This document shows, piece after piece, positions 1 to 6,388 of a stretch of 15,158 nt of DNA. The number at the start of each line of letters is the position of its first letter. Position 1 is the stretch's first letter. The position numbers and the translations under genes were made by a program. Source of the DNA: Vulcanimicrobiota bacterium (lineage in GTDB: Bacteria > Eremiobacterota > Eremiobacteria > Baltobacterales > Baltobacteraceae); NCBI GenBank assembly GCA_030042755.1, contig JASHZC010000215.1, positions 1-15,158 on the forward strand, written 5' to 3'. The notes beneath the pieces are model-generated. The model ran no database searches and was not told where the DNA came from. It saw only the letters and a list, made by a program, of their open reading frames with translations.

Positions 1-1200
1 GCTGGGATGGTGCTTGCACTGCTCCTGAGCCGCAGCGGTATAAGCGTCACGGTTTTGGAGCAGGCGGCGACTTTCGCGCGTGAATTTCGTGGCGAGATCC
101 TTCAGCCCGGAGTTGTAAGGATTTTAGGGGATCTGGGGCTGCGCGATCGCATCCTCGCGTTGGGCGGCCAATTCCCTTCTGGTATCGACATTCAATACGA
201 TCGTAAGACCTTGAGCCTCGACATCCCGCCAACGTTGGAGTCAACGCTGAATGGTGGTCTCGTAATCGTTCCTCAGCAGCAGTTCCTTGAAGTTCTTGCC
301 GACGAAGCTGCGCAGCGAATGAATTTTAAACTGACGATGGGTTGCTCGGCGCGCGAACTCCTGCTCGATTCGCATAGTGTAGTCGGCGTTCGCGCGCAAT
401 TGCGGGGTAGCGAGCCGGTCGCTCTCCGAGCTCGGATCGTCGTCGCTTGCGACGGTCGCTTTTCAGCGGTTCGACGCGCGGCCGGGATCGAGCTGCGCGA
501 GAAACCCATTCCCTTCGACCTGCTGTGGTTCTCGACGCCGATCCCGAACGGTCTCTCGAATCGAGTGTACGTTAGAATAACGCACAAACAACTCTTCGTC
601 TCGTTCGCTAGCCGCAGCAACCGAATGCAAGTCGGATGGCTTATTCATAAAGGCGATTATGCGCGATTCCGCGCCCAACCGTTCGTCGAGACTCTGGATC
701 ATATCGTTTCGCACGTGCCGGTCCAACTAAGCGACGCGGTGCGACGGGCTCTACACGACTGGCACGATTTGTCTCTGCTACCGGTGGTTAGTCAAGTCGC
801 AGAGCGATGGTCTCAACCCGGGCTATTGCTGCTGGGTGACGCCGCCCATCCGATGTCTCCGGCCGGCGGGCAGGGCATCAACGTGGCGATCTATGACGCT
901 GTCGTCGCGGCGCGCAGCCTCGTTCCAGCGCTTGATGCCGGCTTGCCTCTTGATGACGTTGTGCACTCAATTGAAAACGAGCGGCGCCCTGCCGTGGCTG
1001 GAACGCAGAAGACGCAAAACATGCTCACGGGCATTCTGAATGCCCTCGGTCCCGGCATAGCACTTAGGCTTGCGACCACTTTGATTCTGGCTAATGCCCG
1101 CACATCGTGGCGTCCGCGATTCCTTACCAGAGCTGTCGACCGCTTCTTATGGGGCGACCCGGAGGTGCGCGCTGACGCGGGGCCATGGATACCCAGTTAG
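1..1200 (+). CDS. FAD-dependent monooxygenase (UbiH/PHBH-like), 5' partial
   Basis: The frame is open from base 1 (Ala-Gly-Met-Val-Leu-Ala), and the first residues fit the end of the N-terminal dinucleotide-binding GxGxxG loop. The true start therefore lies upstream, and the ATG at 7 is an internal methionine. The first strand of the Rossmann fold ends in 'VTVLEQ', whose Glu normally holds the FAD ribose. A DG motif ('ACDGRFSAVRR', about residues 150-159 of the visible protein) and the GD motif ('LLGDAAHPMSPAGGQG', about 277-292) are both intact. These three motifs define class A flavoprotein hydroxylases, which use NAD(P)H and O2 to hydroxylate aromatic or similar substrates. About 399 residues are visible against a usual 390-420, so only around a dozen residues are missing. 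The substrate cannot be told. The stop is 8 bases from that of the convergent VOC gene. Confidence 0.9.
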   Translation, partial: AGMVLALLLSRSGISVTVLEQAATFAREFRGEILQPGVVRILGDLGLRDRILALGGQFPSGIDIQYDRKTLSLDIPPTLESTLNGGLVIVPQQQFLEVLADEAAQRMNFKLTMGCSARELLLDSHSVVGVRAQLRGSEPVALRARIVVACDGRFSAVRRAAGIELREKPIPFDLLWFSTPIPNGLSNRVYVRITHKQLFVSFASRSNRMQVGWLIHKGDYARFRAQPFVETLDHIVSHVPVQLSDAVRRALHDWHDLSLLPVVSQVAERWSQPGLLLLGDAAHPMSPAGGQGINVAIYDAVVAARSLVPALDAGLPLDDVVHSIENERRPAVAGTQKTQNMLTGILNALGPGIALRLATTLILANARTSWRPRFLTRAVDRFLWGDPEVRADAGPWIPS

Positions 1201-1208
1201 CATCGACC

Positions 1209-1649
1209 TCAGTTGACGGTGCTCTGTCCGACCTCAATGATATAACCGTCAGGATCGCGGATGTAGCACCGAATCTCGCCGTACTTGGCAATTGGCTCCG
1301 TTAGGAACTCGGCTCCTCGACTTTTCCATAGCTCATAGCACGCTTGAATATCCGCGACACGGACGTTCAAGAAGCTGTTGACCTTATCCGGGTCGGTCGG
1401 GACGCTAAGCGTTATTGTTGGCTTGTCTGGAGTCGGTCCGCCCCCGACGTTGACAATGAGCCACGTATTCGCGATCTGAATGTGTCCCGAGGCACCCTTG
1501 CTGTCGCCTCTGCTAAGAACGCGGCCGCCGAAGACTTTTTCATAAAAATCAGCCGATCGGTCGATGTCGGCGACGGTGATGAAGTGTGTGACGGTGAACC
1601 CGTCGCGCGGTGGCATCTCATAGCTTTTTTGGTCGACTTGAACGGTCAT
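1209..1649 (-). CDS. VOC family (glyoxalase/bleomycin-resistance fold) protein
   Basis: A 146-residue single-module vicinal-oxygen-chelate protein. The first half carries 'THFITVADIDRSADFYEKVFGG' features typical of the family, with the His as a likely metal ligand. The second half ends in 'YIRDPDGYIIEVGQ', where the Glu is the usual C-terminal metal ligand. Family members are metal-dependent lyases, dioxygenases, isomerases or drug-binding proteins, and the sequence does not tell which. I chose the ATG at 1649 over the in-frame TTG at 1655 because a CGGAG ribosome-binding site (1656-1660) sits 6 bases before the ATG but abuts the TTG. The gene lies 61 bases downstream of the epoxide hydrolase on the same strand, so the two are probably cotranscribed. 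Confidence 0.88.
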   Translation of the reverse strand: MTVQVDQKSYEMPPRDGFTVTHFITVADIDRSADFYEKVFGGRVLSRGDSKGASGHIQIANTWLIVNVGGGPTPDKPTITLSVPTDPDKVNSFLNVRVADIQACYELWKSRGAEFLTEPIAKYGEIRCYIRDPDGYIIEVGQSTVN

Positions 1650-1710
1650 TGACAACTCCGTTTTAGGTAGAGAGTATTCTTACTAGCATTTGTCGCCGGA
1701 ATGACGGCCA

Positions 1711-2934
1711 TCAGGCGTTCCCTTTTCGAAGCGATCGAAAGCTCGCGCGAACGTCTTCGGAAAAGAGCTGCGGCTGTTCCCAAGCGGCGAAATGGCCGCC
1801 AACGTCGTGCTTCTTGTAGTAGACGAGCTTCGGATACGCCTTCTCCGCCCAGCTCTGCGGCGCTTGATAGATCTCGTGCGGAAACGCGCTCACGCCCGTC
1901 GGGATCTTCACGCCTTGAACGTTGAAGAAGCCGAGCTTGTTTTCCCAATACAGGCGCGCCGAGGAGATTCCGGTCTTCGTCAACCAGTACATCGTAATGT
2001 TGTCGAGTACGTCGTCGCGAGTGAGGCCGCCGGGATCTCCGAAAAAGACCGGTGCGATCATTTCGTAACTGTCCTTGTCGTGATCGAGAATCCAAGCCGC
2101 CAGACCGATAGGTGAATCGATCAACCCGTACAGCGTCTGCGGACGATTGGCCATCTCCACGGCGTACCCGAGGTGGTGCGTATAAAAGTCTGCCAGCTGC
2201 CGATAGGCGTGCAGCTCGTCGCCCGCGAGTCCGGACGGGGGTGGAGCGTTGGCGATCGCTTTGGACAAAATGTCGTCGGGGACGGTGCCGGGCATATTGC
2301 TATGAATGGCGATCACGTGATCCGGTGCAATAATCGCCATTTGTTGCGTCACGGCCGCGCCCCAATCGCCGCCCTGCGCCACGAATTGCTCGTAACCAAG
2401 TCGCCCCATCAACGCGACCCAGGCTTTGGCAATCCGGGTGGGATCCCAGCCGAGCGAGGTCGGCTCGGGCGAGTATCCATAGCCGGGTATCGAGGGGATC
2501 ACGAGATGGAACGCGTCGGTCGCGCTCGCACCATGCGCCGTGGGATCGCTCAGCGGGCCAATGATCTTCAACTGCTCGATGATCGAACCGGGCCAGCCGT
2601 GCGTGATAATTAGCGGCAGCGCGTTCTCGTGCTTCGACCGGACGTGGATGAACTGAATATCCTGTCCATCGATGTCGGTGACGAACTGCGGTATCGCGTT
2701 CAGCCGAGCTTCGACCTTTCGCCAATCGTATTCCGTCGCCCAGTAGTTCGCGAGCGCCTGAGTCGTCGCCAATTGCACGCCTTGTGACTGGTCCGCGACG
2801 AGCTCCTTAGTAGGCCATCGTGTTGCCTTAATGCGGCGGCGCAAATCGTCAAGTTCCGACTCCGGAACGTTCAATTGAGCGAACGGGCGGATAGCCGTCG
2901 CGCCGGTGCCCGTCGGTTGTGCAACTGTTGTCAT
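1711..2934 (-). CDS. epoxide hydrolase, alpha/beta fold with EHN N-terminal domain
   Basis: A 407-residue soluble epoxide hydrolase that adds water to an epoxide to give a diol. The N-terminal EHN segment ('RPFAQLNVPESELDDLRRRI..TRWP', about residues 16-42) precedes an alpha/beta hydrolase core. The core shows the oxyanion-hole HGWPGS (about 112-117), the nucleophile in 'QGGDWGAAV' (Asp190), a cap-domain tyrosine within 'SSARLYWEN' (about 329) and the catalytic His in 'GGHFAAWEQP' (about 381). The length is typical. The frame extends upstream to 3057, but the ATG at 2934 has a clear AAGGGAG site 7 bases before it and opens just before the EHN domain, so I take it as the start. The gene heads a probable two-gene operon with the VOC gene and faces the flavin monooxygenase. 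A monooxygenase making arene or alkene epoxides beside an epoxide hydrolase is a sensible pairing, but that link is inference. Confidence 0.93.
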   Translation of the reverse strand: MTTVAQPTGTGATAIRPFAQLNVPESELDDLRRRIKATRWPTKELVADQSQGVQLATTQALANYWATEYDWRKVEARLNAIPQFVTDIDGQDIQFIHVRSKHENALPLIITHGWPGSIIEQLKIIGPLSDPTAHGASATDAFHLVIPSIPGYGYSPEPTSLGWDPTRIAKAWVALMGRLGYEQFVAQGGDWGAAVTQQMAIIAPDHVIAIHSNMPGTVPDDILSKAIANAPPPSGLAGDELHAYRQLADFYTHHLGYAVEMANRPQTLYGLIDSPIGLAAWILDHDKDSYEMIAPVFFGDPGGLTRDDVLDNITMYWLTKTGISSARLYWENKLGFFNVQGVKIPTGVSAFPHEIYQAPQSWAEKAYPKLVYYKKHDVGGHFAAWEQPQLFSEDVRASFRSLRKGNA

Positions 2935-2941
2935 CGGAGAA

Positions 2942-2948
2942 CTCCCTT
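2942..2948 (-). promoter_or_regulatory. ribosome-binding site of the epoxide hydrolase
   Basis: On the minus strand this reads AAGGGAG, 7 bases before the ATG at 2934. It decides the start against the roughly 41-residue in-frame N-terminal extension, which has no resemblance to the family. Confidence 0.75.
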
Positions 2949-3020
2949 CAGTCTGTCGTGGCCATGCGAACGAAAGAACGTCGTTCCAATTCTGAATAAA
3001 AACTCTAGCCCGGTTTGCGA

Positions 3021-3046
3021 GGAGGTTGAGGCTCGTGCGAACCTCC
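3021..3046. promoter_or_regulatory. inverted repeat, candidate operator
   Basis: GGAGGTT (3021-3027) and AACCTCC (3040-3046) are perfect reverse complements separated by 12 bases, so the half-site centres are 19 bases apart. The dyad lies 87-112 bases upstream of the epoxide hydrolase ATG and about 250 bases before the lipoprotein gene. This geometry suits a dimeric repressor or activator, but no regulator gene is adjacent. It could also be a chance stem. Confidence 0.35.
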
Positions 3047-3263
3047 CCACTGAGCAAGGCAGCAGGAAGTAACCATGCTCGCCGTACGCGGCTTTGTCAA
3101 GTACGCGACTCGGTCACGAACTGAAAAATGGGAGCGTCCCACTCCCCTTTCCGACGACGACTACGATTAATGAGTCTTAAGAATTGCTGCGATAAGTTCG
3201 CACAGGACCTCCAGCGTAGACGCTCACTCCGCGGGGATAGCTGAGGCAGCGGCGAACGTTGGC

Positions 3264-3277
3264 TCGGGTTCGCCCGA
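3264..3277 (+). promoter_or_regulatory. UUCG hairpin before the lipoprotein ribosome-binding site
   Basis: TCGGG-TTCG-CCCGA forms a 5-bp stem with a stable UUCG tetraloop, extendable by GG/CC beyond one mismatch. It ends 3 bases before the AGGAGG at 3281-3286. A stem so close to the ribosome-binding site may keep it open or stabilise the 5' end of the message. Confidence 0.4.
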
Positions 3278-3280
3278 ACC

Positions 3281-3286
3281 AGGAGG
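3281..3286 (+). promoter_or_regulatory. consensus ribosome-binding site
   Basis: AGGAGG sits 8 bases before the ATG at 3295. It rules out the in-frame TTG at 3259, which would bury the signal peptide behind 12 extra residues. Confidence 0.85.
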
Positions 3287-3294
3287 CACGGCTC

Positions 3295-4233
3295 ATGAGA
3301 AACTTCGCTCGCTTCGCTTTTAGCATCGGCGGGGCTGCGGTTTTTGCCGGCTGCGGCGGATCGCAAGTGCCGATGGCCGCGTCGAACGCGATGCCACAAA
3401 ACCACGTGTACGCAGGCCACGCAAAGGTACGCAGCATGAGGTTCGGCTACACAGGCAAGAAGCAAACATTCAACGTCCCGAGCGGCGTGACGCGCATTCA
3501 CATAGTCGCTCTCGGAGGAAACGGCGGAGGGAAGACTATCGCTCATGGCGGCCGCGTGAGCGCGGTAATCCCGGTCACGCCGTCGGAGACGCTGACGGTC
3601 TACGTTGGCGGCGCAGGCACGTCATCAGGCGGGGGATTCAACGGGGGCGCCGCCGGCGGACAGGTTACTAGCAACACGTACGACTGCTGTGATGGCTATG
3701 GCGGCGGCGGTGCTTCGGATGTTCGAGAGGGCGGCGATGCGTTGCAGGATCGCATTCTCGTGGCCGGCGGTGGTGGTGGACAAGGCTTAACAGATCCATT
3801 CACCCCGGGCGGACGCGGGGGGCAAGGCGGCGCAAAGACCGGCGGGTCGGGGAAAGCCGGGTGCTGCAAGCACGGCCAAAACGAGGGCGACGGCGGTACC
3901 GGTGGCACCCAATCCCGCGGCGGATCAGGTGGCGAAAGCCCCGGAGACCCGGGCTCAAGCGGCCGGCTTGGTAACGGAGGCGCCGGTGGAAGCGGCTGCG
4001 ACGCATGCTCCGGCTACCTTGGCGGCAGTGGCGGTGGGGGCGGAGGCGGTTTCTACGGTGGCGGTGGTGGCGGTGGCGGTGTCTACTACGGCAGCCAAGG
4101 AGCGGGCGGCGGTGGCGGTGGTGGCGGCGGCTCGTCGTACGCGGAACCGAGTGCCACAAACGTACACATGTCGCGCGGCTCGAAAGATGTGGCCGGTAAC
4201 GGCCTCATTGTCTTCAGTTGGCAGAGACCATGA
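3295..4233 (+). CDS. glycine-rich secreted lipoprotein with cysteine pairs
   Basis: A 312-residue protein. A short signal peptide (Arg2, Arg6, then a hydrophobic run) ends in a lipobox-like 'VFAGC' with Cys20 as the likely lipidated residue. Next comes a beta-sandwich-like segment, 'FGYTGKKQTFNVPSGVTRIHIVALGG', typical of bacterial glycine-rich proteins related to the Gly_rich family. About 200 residues of Gly-rich sequence follow, with runs of up to seven or more Gly, and the C-terminus is 'NGLIVFSW', a usual closing strand of these proteins. Besides Cys20 there are three cysteine-pair clusters: 'YDCCDGYG', 'GCCKHGQ' and 'GCDACSGY'. The function is unknown; a surface or matrix role is plausible. 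It is divergent from the epoxide hydrolase and about 430 bases upstream of the next gene, so probably its own transcript. Confidence 0.85.
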   Translation: MRNFARFAFSIGGAAVFAGCGGSQVPMAASNAMPQNHVYAGHAKVRSMRFGYTGKKQTFNVPSGVTRIHIVALGGNGGGKTIAHGGRVSAVIPVTPSETLTVYVGGAGTSSGGGFNGGAAGGQVTSNTYDCCDGYGGGGASDVREGGDALQDRILVAGGGGGQGLTDPFTPGGRGGQGGAKTGGSGKAGCCKHGQNEGDGGTGGTQSRGGSGGESPGDPGSSGRLGNGGAGGSGCDACSGYLGGSGGGGGGGFYGGGGGGGGVYYGSQGAGGGGGGGGGSSYAEPSATNVHMSRGSKDVAGNGLIVFSWQRP

Positions 4234-4666
4234 AAAAATTGACTTTGAATCGGCGCACGCCTAGCATCTGCGCGCTGCAAGGAATCAGGAACAAGCTCCA
4301 GCCATTCGCCGTCGGCGCCACCGTGGCGGGGCCTAGTTCCGGCGCGAGGCTCTGCCAAACCTCGACGCGTCCGCGCTTGGCGAGACCGCGGAGGCTGCTT
4401 GTCGCTGGCAACGTGCCCGCGCATTCGTGCCGGTGCAAAACGTTCCGCATCCCAGGATTTGGAAGCGCCGAGCAAGTTTGTGAAGTTGCGAGCTTACTTC
4501 GCGGAGACGGCTCACAGCAACCGAAACCTTTTGCTTTTGTTTGTCGATGACATCGACTCGCGCTCTGTCAGCGGCGACGTGTTAGGCTCGAGGAGTCCCG
4601 AAAGGGGGTGAGAACGAAGCCGGTCCTGAATTAGTTTCAGCACTTACGCGTGGGAGAGATGCTGTC
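4234..4666. other. 433-base intergenic region upstream of the DUF1254 gene
   Basis: No gene is convincing here. A 106-codon frame starts in an ATGA overlap with the lipoprotein stop (ATG 4230), but it is Arg/Pro/Ser-rich, resembles no family and has no ribosome-binding site of its own. Reverse-strand frames look equally random. Visible structure: a perfect 15-base dyad at 4543-4557 and a TCCC-GAAA-GGGG stem-loop at 4596-4607. The DUF1254 gene has a GGGAGAG ribosome-binding site at 4652-4658. Confidence 0.5.
4543..4557. promoter_or_regulatory. perfect 15-base dyad, candidate operator
   Basis: GTCGATG-A-CATCGAC is a perfect odd-length inverted repeat, 110-124 bases before the DUF1254 start and just after a T-rich stretch. 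The position fits a regulator-binding site in the promoter of the DUF1254-sulfatase cassette. No protein is assigned to it. Confidence 0.4.
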
Positions 4667-6085
4667 ATGGCAGCTGAAGAGATTCCTGAACTCCGTGATG
4701 GAATAGAGCCGATCGGAGGACAACCACCGAAGGGTTCGACGGCTTCAACGAAAGACTTCGACTATCAAATAAAATATCAGCGAGCATTTGAAGCAGTACT
4801 CTGGAGCATGCCCGCGACAGGCATCTACGGCTTCCGCCGTGCAGTGGTGGGCGATCTCGGCCTCAAAGAGTTCCAAATCCTCGCATACTCCGAGCCGGCG
4901 ACGCCGCGGCTCGAGGCGTTAACTGCCAATACCTCCACGCCATACATAGCGGCGTTTGCCGATTTGAGAAACGGGCCCGTCGTCGTGGACCTTCCCGCGG
5001 CGAGTTCCGACGGCAGTCTTTACGGTCAGGTGGTCGATGCCTGGCAGGTGACTCTCGCCGACGTCGGTCCCGCGGGCCTAGATCGCGGTGGCGGCGGCAA
5101 ATATCTCTTCACGCCTCCTGAGCACAAGGAGCCAATTCCACAAGGATACTTTCACGTCGCCTCTGCGAGCTATCGGATTACCCTCGCCTTCCGATCAATT
5201 ATCGCTCCGGGAAAGACGGCGCGAGATGCGTATGCCTACTCGAAGCGCCTTCGAATCTATCCGCTTTCGCAAGCGATCAATCCACCGGAGCAAGAGTTTC
5301 TCAATCCATTGCTGGATCGCGTTCCCACCTTGCCGTTCTACGACGAACGATACTTCAACGATCTCTATGACGTCGTTTCGGTCGAACCGGTCAGAGAGCA
5401 GGACAAGGCCATGATGGGTTTCTTGAAGACCCTGGGGATCGAGAAAGGCAGGCCGTTCGCGCCAGATGGCACGACGAAGGCCGCGATGAGACAAGCGGGG
5501 ATCGATGCTTGGCACTACCTGCAGCAAAGAATCGACACACTTATGGCGTCGGCTCCCTACTGGCCCGACCGCCACTACGCTTCGCTCGTACAGACGGATG
5601 CGAATAGGACGTTTTCCTTCGCTTATGAGGATTACATCGACGTTACTGCGCGTGCTGTTGCATATTTTTGGGGCACGATGTGGCCAAGCGTCCTGAGCGA
5701 CACACCTGCAACGCAGTACCTGCTGGCCTTTGCCGATAAGGGTGGGCGACCGCTTCAGACCGGGAAGCTATATAAGCTCGACGTACCGGCCGAAATGCCC
5801 GTGAGGCAGTTTTGGGCGCTTACGCTATACGACCGCGCCACCTTCTCATTTGTCTATAGCGACTCGGGCCGGACGACGCTTTCTTCCTATGATGTTGGCT
5901 CGATGAAGAAGAACCCGGATGGGAGCGTAACCATTTACGTCGGTCCGAAAGCGCCAGAAGGCTTGGAATCGAACTCGCTGCCGACGGTCGGGAAACGCCC
6001 GTTGCCGTGCCTACGATTCTACGGGCCCACAGATGCTTTCAACAACAAGACGTTCAAGCTATCCGATTTCGAAGAGTTGGGTTAA
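4667..6085 (+). CDS. DUF1254/DUF1214 domain protein
   Basis: A 472-residue protein with the two-part layout of this family. The N-terminal DUF1254 part (about 40-180) contains 'YQRAFEAVLWSMPATGIYGF', 'TPYIAAFADLRNGPVVVDLPAA' and 'GKYLFTPPEHKEPIPQGYF'. The C-terminal DUF1214 part (about 350-455) contains 'MPVRQFWALTLYDRATFSFVY', 'NPDGSVTIYVGPKAPEGLESN' and the closing 'LPTVGKRPLPCLRFYGP'. The biochemical role of the family is not established. Many members are exported, but this one shows no signal peptide. At 'ESNSLPT' a Ser sits where relatives commonly have Trp. GGGAGAG lies 8 bases before the ATG. It is the first gene of a same-strand series with the outer-membrane protein and the arylsulfatase. 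DUF1254 genes recur near sulfatases in other genomes by my recollection. Confidence 0.9.
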   Translation: MAAEEIPELRDGIEPIGGQPPKGSTASTKDFDYQIKYQRAFEAVLWSMPATGIYGFRRAVVGDLGLKEFQILAYSEPATPRLEALTANTSTPYIAAFADLRNGPVVVDLPAASSDGSLYGQVVDAWQVTLADVGPAGLDRGGGGKYLFTPPEHKEPIPQGYFHVASASYRITLAFRSIIAPGKTARDAYAYSKRLRIYPLSQAINPPEQEFLNPLLDRVPTLPFYDERYFNDLYDVVSVEPVREQDKAMMGFLKTLGIEKGRPFAPDGTTKAAMRQAGIDAWHYLQQRIDTLMASAPYWPDRHYASLVQTDANRTFSFAYEDYIDVTARAVAYFWGTMWPSVLSDTPATQYLLAFADKGGRPLQTGKLYKLDVPAEMPVRQFWALTLYDRATFSFVYSDSGRTTLSSYDVGSMKKNPDGSVTIYVGPKAPEGLESNSLPTVGKRPLPCLRFYGPTDAFNNKTFKLSDFEELG

Positions 6086-6098
6086 CGGCTGCCTCTGC

Positions 6099-6126
6099 CG
6101 CCCCGCCCGCGAGGCCGCATCGCGCT
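6099..6126 (+). repeat. 28-base GC-rich post-stop element, copy A
   Basis: This 28-base segment begins 13 bases after the DUF1254 stop and is identical, base for base, to the reverse complement of 14665-14692, which follows the topoisomerase stop. It also matches 8931-8958 after the sulfatase at 25 of 28 positions. Internally CGCGA and TCGCG can pair around a 7-base loop. No T-run follows, so it is not a standard intrinsic terminator. A REP-like extragenic repeat or a Rho/processing signal are options. Confidence 0.75.
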
Positions 6127-6149
6127 AGGAAACGCTTTGGCTTAGAGCC

Positions 6150-6161
6150 TCGCAGCTGCGA
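6150..6161. repeat. 12-base perfect palindrome
   Basis: TCGCAGCTGCGA lies between copy A of the post-stop element and the mini-ORF at 6184. It may be part of the 3' structure of the DUF1254 message or a binding site. Confidence 0.3.
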
Positions 6162-6183
6162 AGCCTCAGCGCAAGGACGTTTC

Positions 6184-6363
6184 GTGACGCAGGCTGCTCG
6201 CGAAATCGAGCCGAAGCTCGACGGCTTTTCGCTCGCGGAAATCGCGGCCGCGACTGGCTTATCGCTCGCGGCTTGTTCGCGCATTCGGGACGGAGCGAAG
6301 GTGCCGCATCCAGAGCATTGGCGAGCATTAACATCGTTAACTCAGGCGAGCCAAGGATACTAG
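6184..6363 (+). CDS. 59-residue helix-turn-helix mini-protein
   Basis: The GTG start has an AAGGA ribosome-binding site 6 bases upstream (6173-6177). The product reads as a compact HTH: 'FSLAEIAAATGLSLAACSRIRDG' (about residues 15-37), where 'EIAAATGLS' looks like the first helix and turn and 'AACSRIRDG' the recognition helix. It then has 'KVPHPEHWRAL' (about 39-49). The motif 'I.P.L......IA.A.G.S......IR.G...PHP.HW.AL' resembles, from memory, the HTH tail at the C-terminus of larger proteins in several phyla. This may be a free-standing version or a leftover fragment. The open frame runs back to 6007, but only as overlap with the DUF1254 gene. It sits between the DUF1254 and outer-membrane genes, so it could regulate the cassette. 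Confidence 0.5.
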   Translation: MTQAAREIEPKLDGFSLAEIAAATGLSLAACSRIRDGAKVPHPEHWRALTSLTQASQGY

Positions 6364-6388
6364 CTTTCGACCAAGCAATCCCCGCAAT

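Larger units (their letters stand above)
2935..3294. other. 360-base divergent intergenic region
   Basis: This stretch separates the minus-strand epoxide hydrolase from the plus-strand glycine-rich lipoprotein and must hold both promoters. I see no convincing gene in it. It contains a 7-bp inverted repeat (3021-3046), a small GGGAG...CTCCC hairpin (3130-3146) and a UUCG-capped hairpin just before the lipoprotein's ribosome-binding site (3264-3277). I could not pick a reliable -35/-10 pair for either gene. Confidence 0.6.

Noticed and set aside
2935..3057. 41-residue N-terminal extension of the epoxide hydrolase
   Set aside because: The ATG at 2934 has a strong ribosome-binding site and matches where the family's EHN domain begins. 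The extension covers the likely promoter and operator region.
3800..4167. Antisense and shifted frames rich in His/Arg or Ala/Thr across the glycine-rich gene
   Set aside because: Low-complexity GGC/GGT repeats create long open frames on all strands. These are artefacts of the repeat.
4230..4550. 106-codon frame starting in an ATGA overlap with the glycine-rich lipoprotein stop
   Set aside because: Composition is Arg/Pro/Ser-rich with no recognisable domain, export signal or ribosome-binding site. Opposite-strand frames over the same stretch look equally plausible, so coding is unsupported.
4234..4666. tRNA or other RNA gene in the gap before the DUF1254 gene
   Set aside because: No T-loop (GTTCGAN-type) segment with matching acceptor and anticodon stems could be found.
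6099..6126. Intrinsic terminator after the DUF1254 gene
   Set aside because: The internal stem is only 5 bp and no T-run follows. The sequence identity with distant copies is better described as a repeat family.
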